A stretch of DNA of 7,077 nucleotides, taken from assembly GCA_002325645.1 (NCBI GenBank), contig DCSN01000064.1, forward strand, positions 1,322-8,398, given 5' to 3'. Positions within the stretch are counted from its first letter, which is position 1; the number at the start of each line of letters is the position of its first letter. Origin of the DNA: Pseudanabaena sp. UBA1465. Lineage in GTDB: Bacteria; Cyanobacteriota; Cyanobacteriia; Pseudanabaenales; Pseudanabaenaceae. The notes beneath the pieces were generated by a model that did not search any database, was not told the origin of the DNA, and worked only from the letters and a program-made list of their open reading frames with translations. The position numbers and the translations under genes are program-made. Shown piece after piece: positions 6,298 through 7,077 of the stretch.

Positions 6298-7076
6298 TAG
6301 AGCCAATCGTCATGATTATCTGAGGTCGGATCACGTCTCAATAAATCATCAATTGCTTGCCAATTCACCAGACTTACCTCAGCATCTTGGACTAATTCGC
6401 CTTTATGCAGACAAATGAGGCGATCGCACCATGTTTGAACTAGATCGAGTTGATGGTTAATCATGACTACGGTTACAGGCTGGAGGGACTGGGTTAGCTC
6501 GGCTAAAATTTCCAATAACAAATAGGATAAACCCCGATCTAGCGCTGAAGTTGGTTCATCGAGCAGGATTACTTCTGGTTCCATGATTAAAGCTCTGGCG
6601 ATCGCGATCCATTGCCTTTGACCGAGAGATAGCTCTAGCTCTGAGCGATTTAATAACTGGCGATCGATCTGTAATTTATCGATCCATTTTTGCGATCGCG
6701 CATCAATTTCACTCTGGGGCAAATTTTGGAGCTTGAGAGGATAACTAAGCGCTTCATGCACATTCATCCCCAGCAAGCTCGGCTCCTGTGGAATCAGCAT
6801 CACCCGCCGCCGCAGGGTTTGAATGGGAATTTCTTGAATATTTTTACCGTTTAGAAAGATAGTCCCGACCGATGGATCGACTAAACGATTGATGAGTCGT
6901 AAGAAGGTCGTTTTGCCCGATCCTGTTGCGCCAATTAGCGCAGTTTTGCTACCTTTCGCGATCGCCACCGAAATATTTGTCAAAAGTGTGCGAAATTTAG
7001 TTTGATAACTTACCTGATTGGTAAAAATTGCAGCTTTGTCAGGGATGAACTCAGATGTGGGTGAAACCTTTTGCAT
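6297..7076 (-). CDS. ABC transporter ATP-binding protein
   Basis: This is a nucleotide-binding subunit that would power an ABC transporter at the inner face of the cytoplasmic membrane. All the motifs of a working ATPase are present in order: Walker A GATGSGKTT (49-57), Q-loop Gln97 in IPQEP, signature LSLGQ (149-153), Walker B VILLDEP (169-175), D-loop SALD (177-180) and switch His208 in INHQ. The 259-residue length and the phrase IPQEPSLLGMNVHEAL resemble small single-domain ATPases of the phosphate/metal and YbbL (FetA) types, whose membrane partner is usually the next gene. That partner would lie outside this window, so the substrate is not assigned. The ATG sits one base from the window edge, so the true start could be further upstream. 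Three HIP1 sites fall in the middle and 3' half and one near the 5' end. Confidence 0.9.
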   Translation of the reverse strand: MQKVSPTSEFIPDKAAIFTNQVSYQTKFRTLLTNISVAIAKGSKTALIGATGSGKTTFLRLINRLVDPSVGTIFLNGKNIQEIPIQTLRRRVMLIPQEPSLLGMNVHEALSYPLKLQNLPQSEIDARSQKWIDKLQIDRQLLNRSELELSLGQRQWIAIARALIMEPEVILLDEPTSALDRGLSYLLLEILAELTQSLQPVTVVMINHQLDLVQTWCDRLICLHKGELVQDAEVSLVNWQAIDDLLRRDPTSDNHDDWL

Positions 7077-7077
7077 G

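Noticed and set aside
6297..7076. Linking the ABC ATPase to the two solute-binding proteins as one transporter
   Set aside because: It is on the opposite strand, over 2 kb away, separated by ccmO, a regulator and two terminator-like hairpins, and no permease lies between them.

Overview
The window is cyanobacterial chromosome. Two independent signs support this: the HIP1 octamer GCGATCGC occurs 14 times in about 7.1 kb (chance expectation about 0.1), and one gene encodes the carboxysome shell protein CcmO. Moderate GC, the CcmO locus and C/G-run dispersed repeats would suit a Pseudanabaena-like filamentous cyanobacterium, but that genus is a guess.

Left part (155-4000, + strand): a substrate-binding/VWA lipoprotein, a 240-residue protein with two membrane segments and a long helical tail, and a second solute-binding protein. 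The first two are 30 bp apart and probably co-transcribed. The third follows a 92-bp C/G-rich repeat that can fold into a multi-branch structure. The two binding proteins share the motif PTRSNSG, a VYES motif and a similar C-terminal part, so they look like paralogues. No permease or ATPase accompanies them on that strand. This is the least explained part of the window: a possible envelope sensing or assembly module rather than a normal ABC importer.

Middle (4001-5245): a long palindromic hairpin lies between the third gene and the convergent ccmO gene (4075-4821, - strand). CcmO carries two BMC domains and builds the carboxysome shell. Upstream of it is a 424-bp AT-rich divergent region. It holds a good sigma70-type ccmO promoter set inside a nested palindrome, three tandem TGTAGATC/T units, and a very stable hairpin that is odd because neither flanking gene ends there.

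Right part (5246-7076): an orphan response regulator with a REC domain and a complete GGDEF diguanylate cyclase domain (+ strand) ends against a convergent ABC-transporter ATPase gene (- strand). Only 43 bp separate the two coding sequences, and one hairpin spans both stop codons. The ATPase start lies at the window edge, so its upstream context is unseen.

There are no tRNA, rRNA, CRISPR or transposase genes. The genes seem to belong to four separate functions (binding/VWA module, carboxysome shell, c-di-GMP signalling, transport), separated by hairpins that look like bidirectional terminators.
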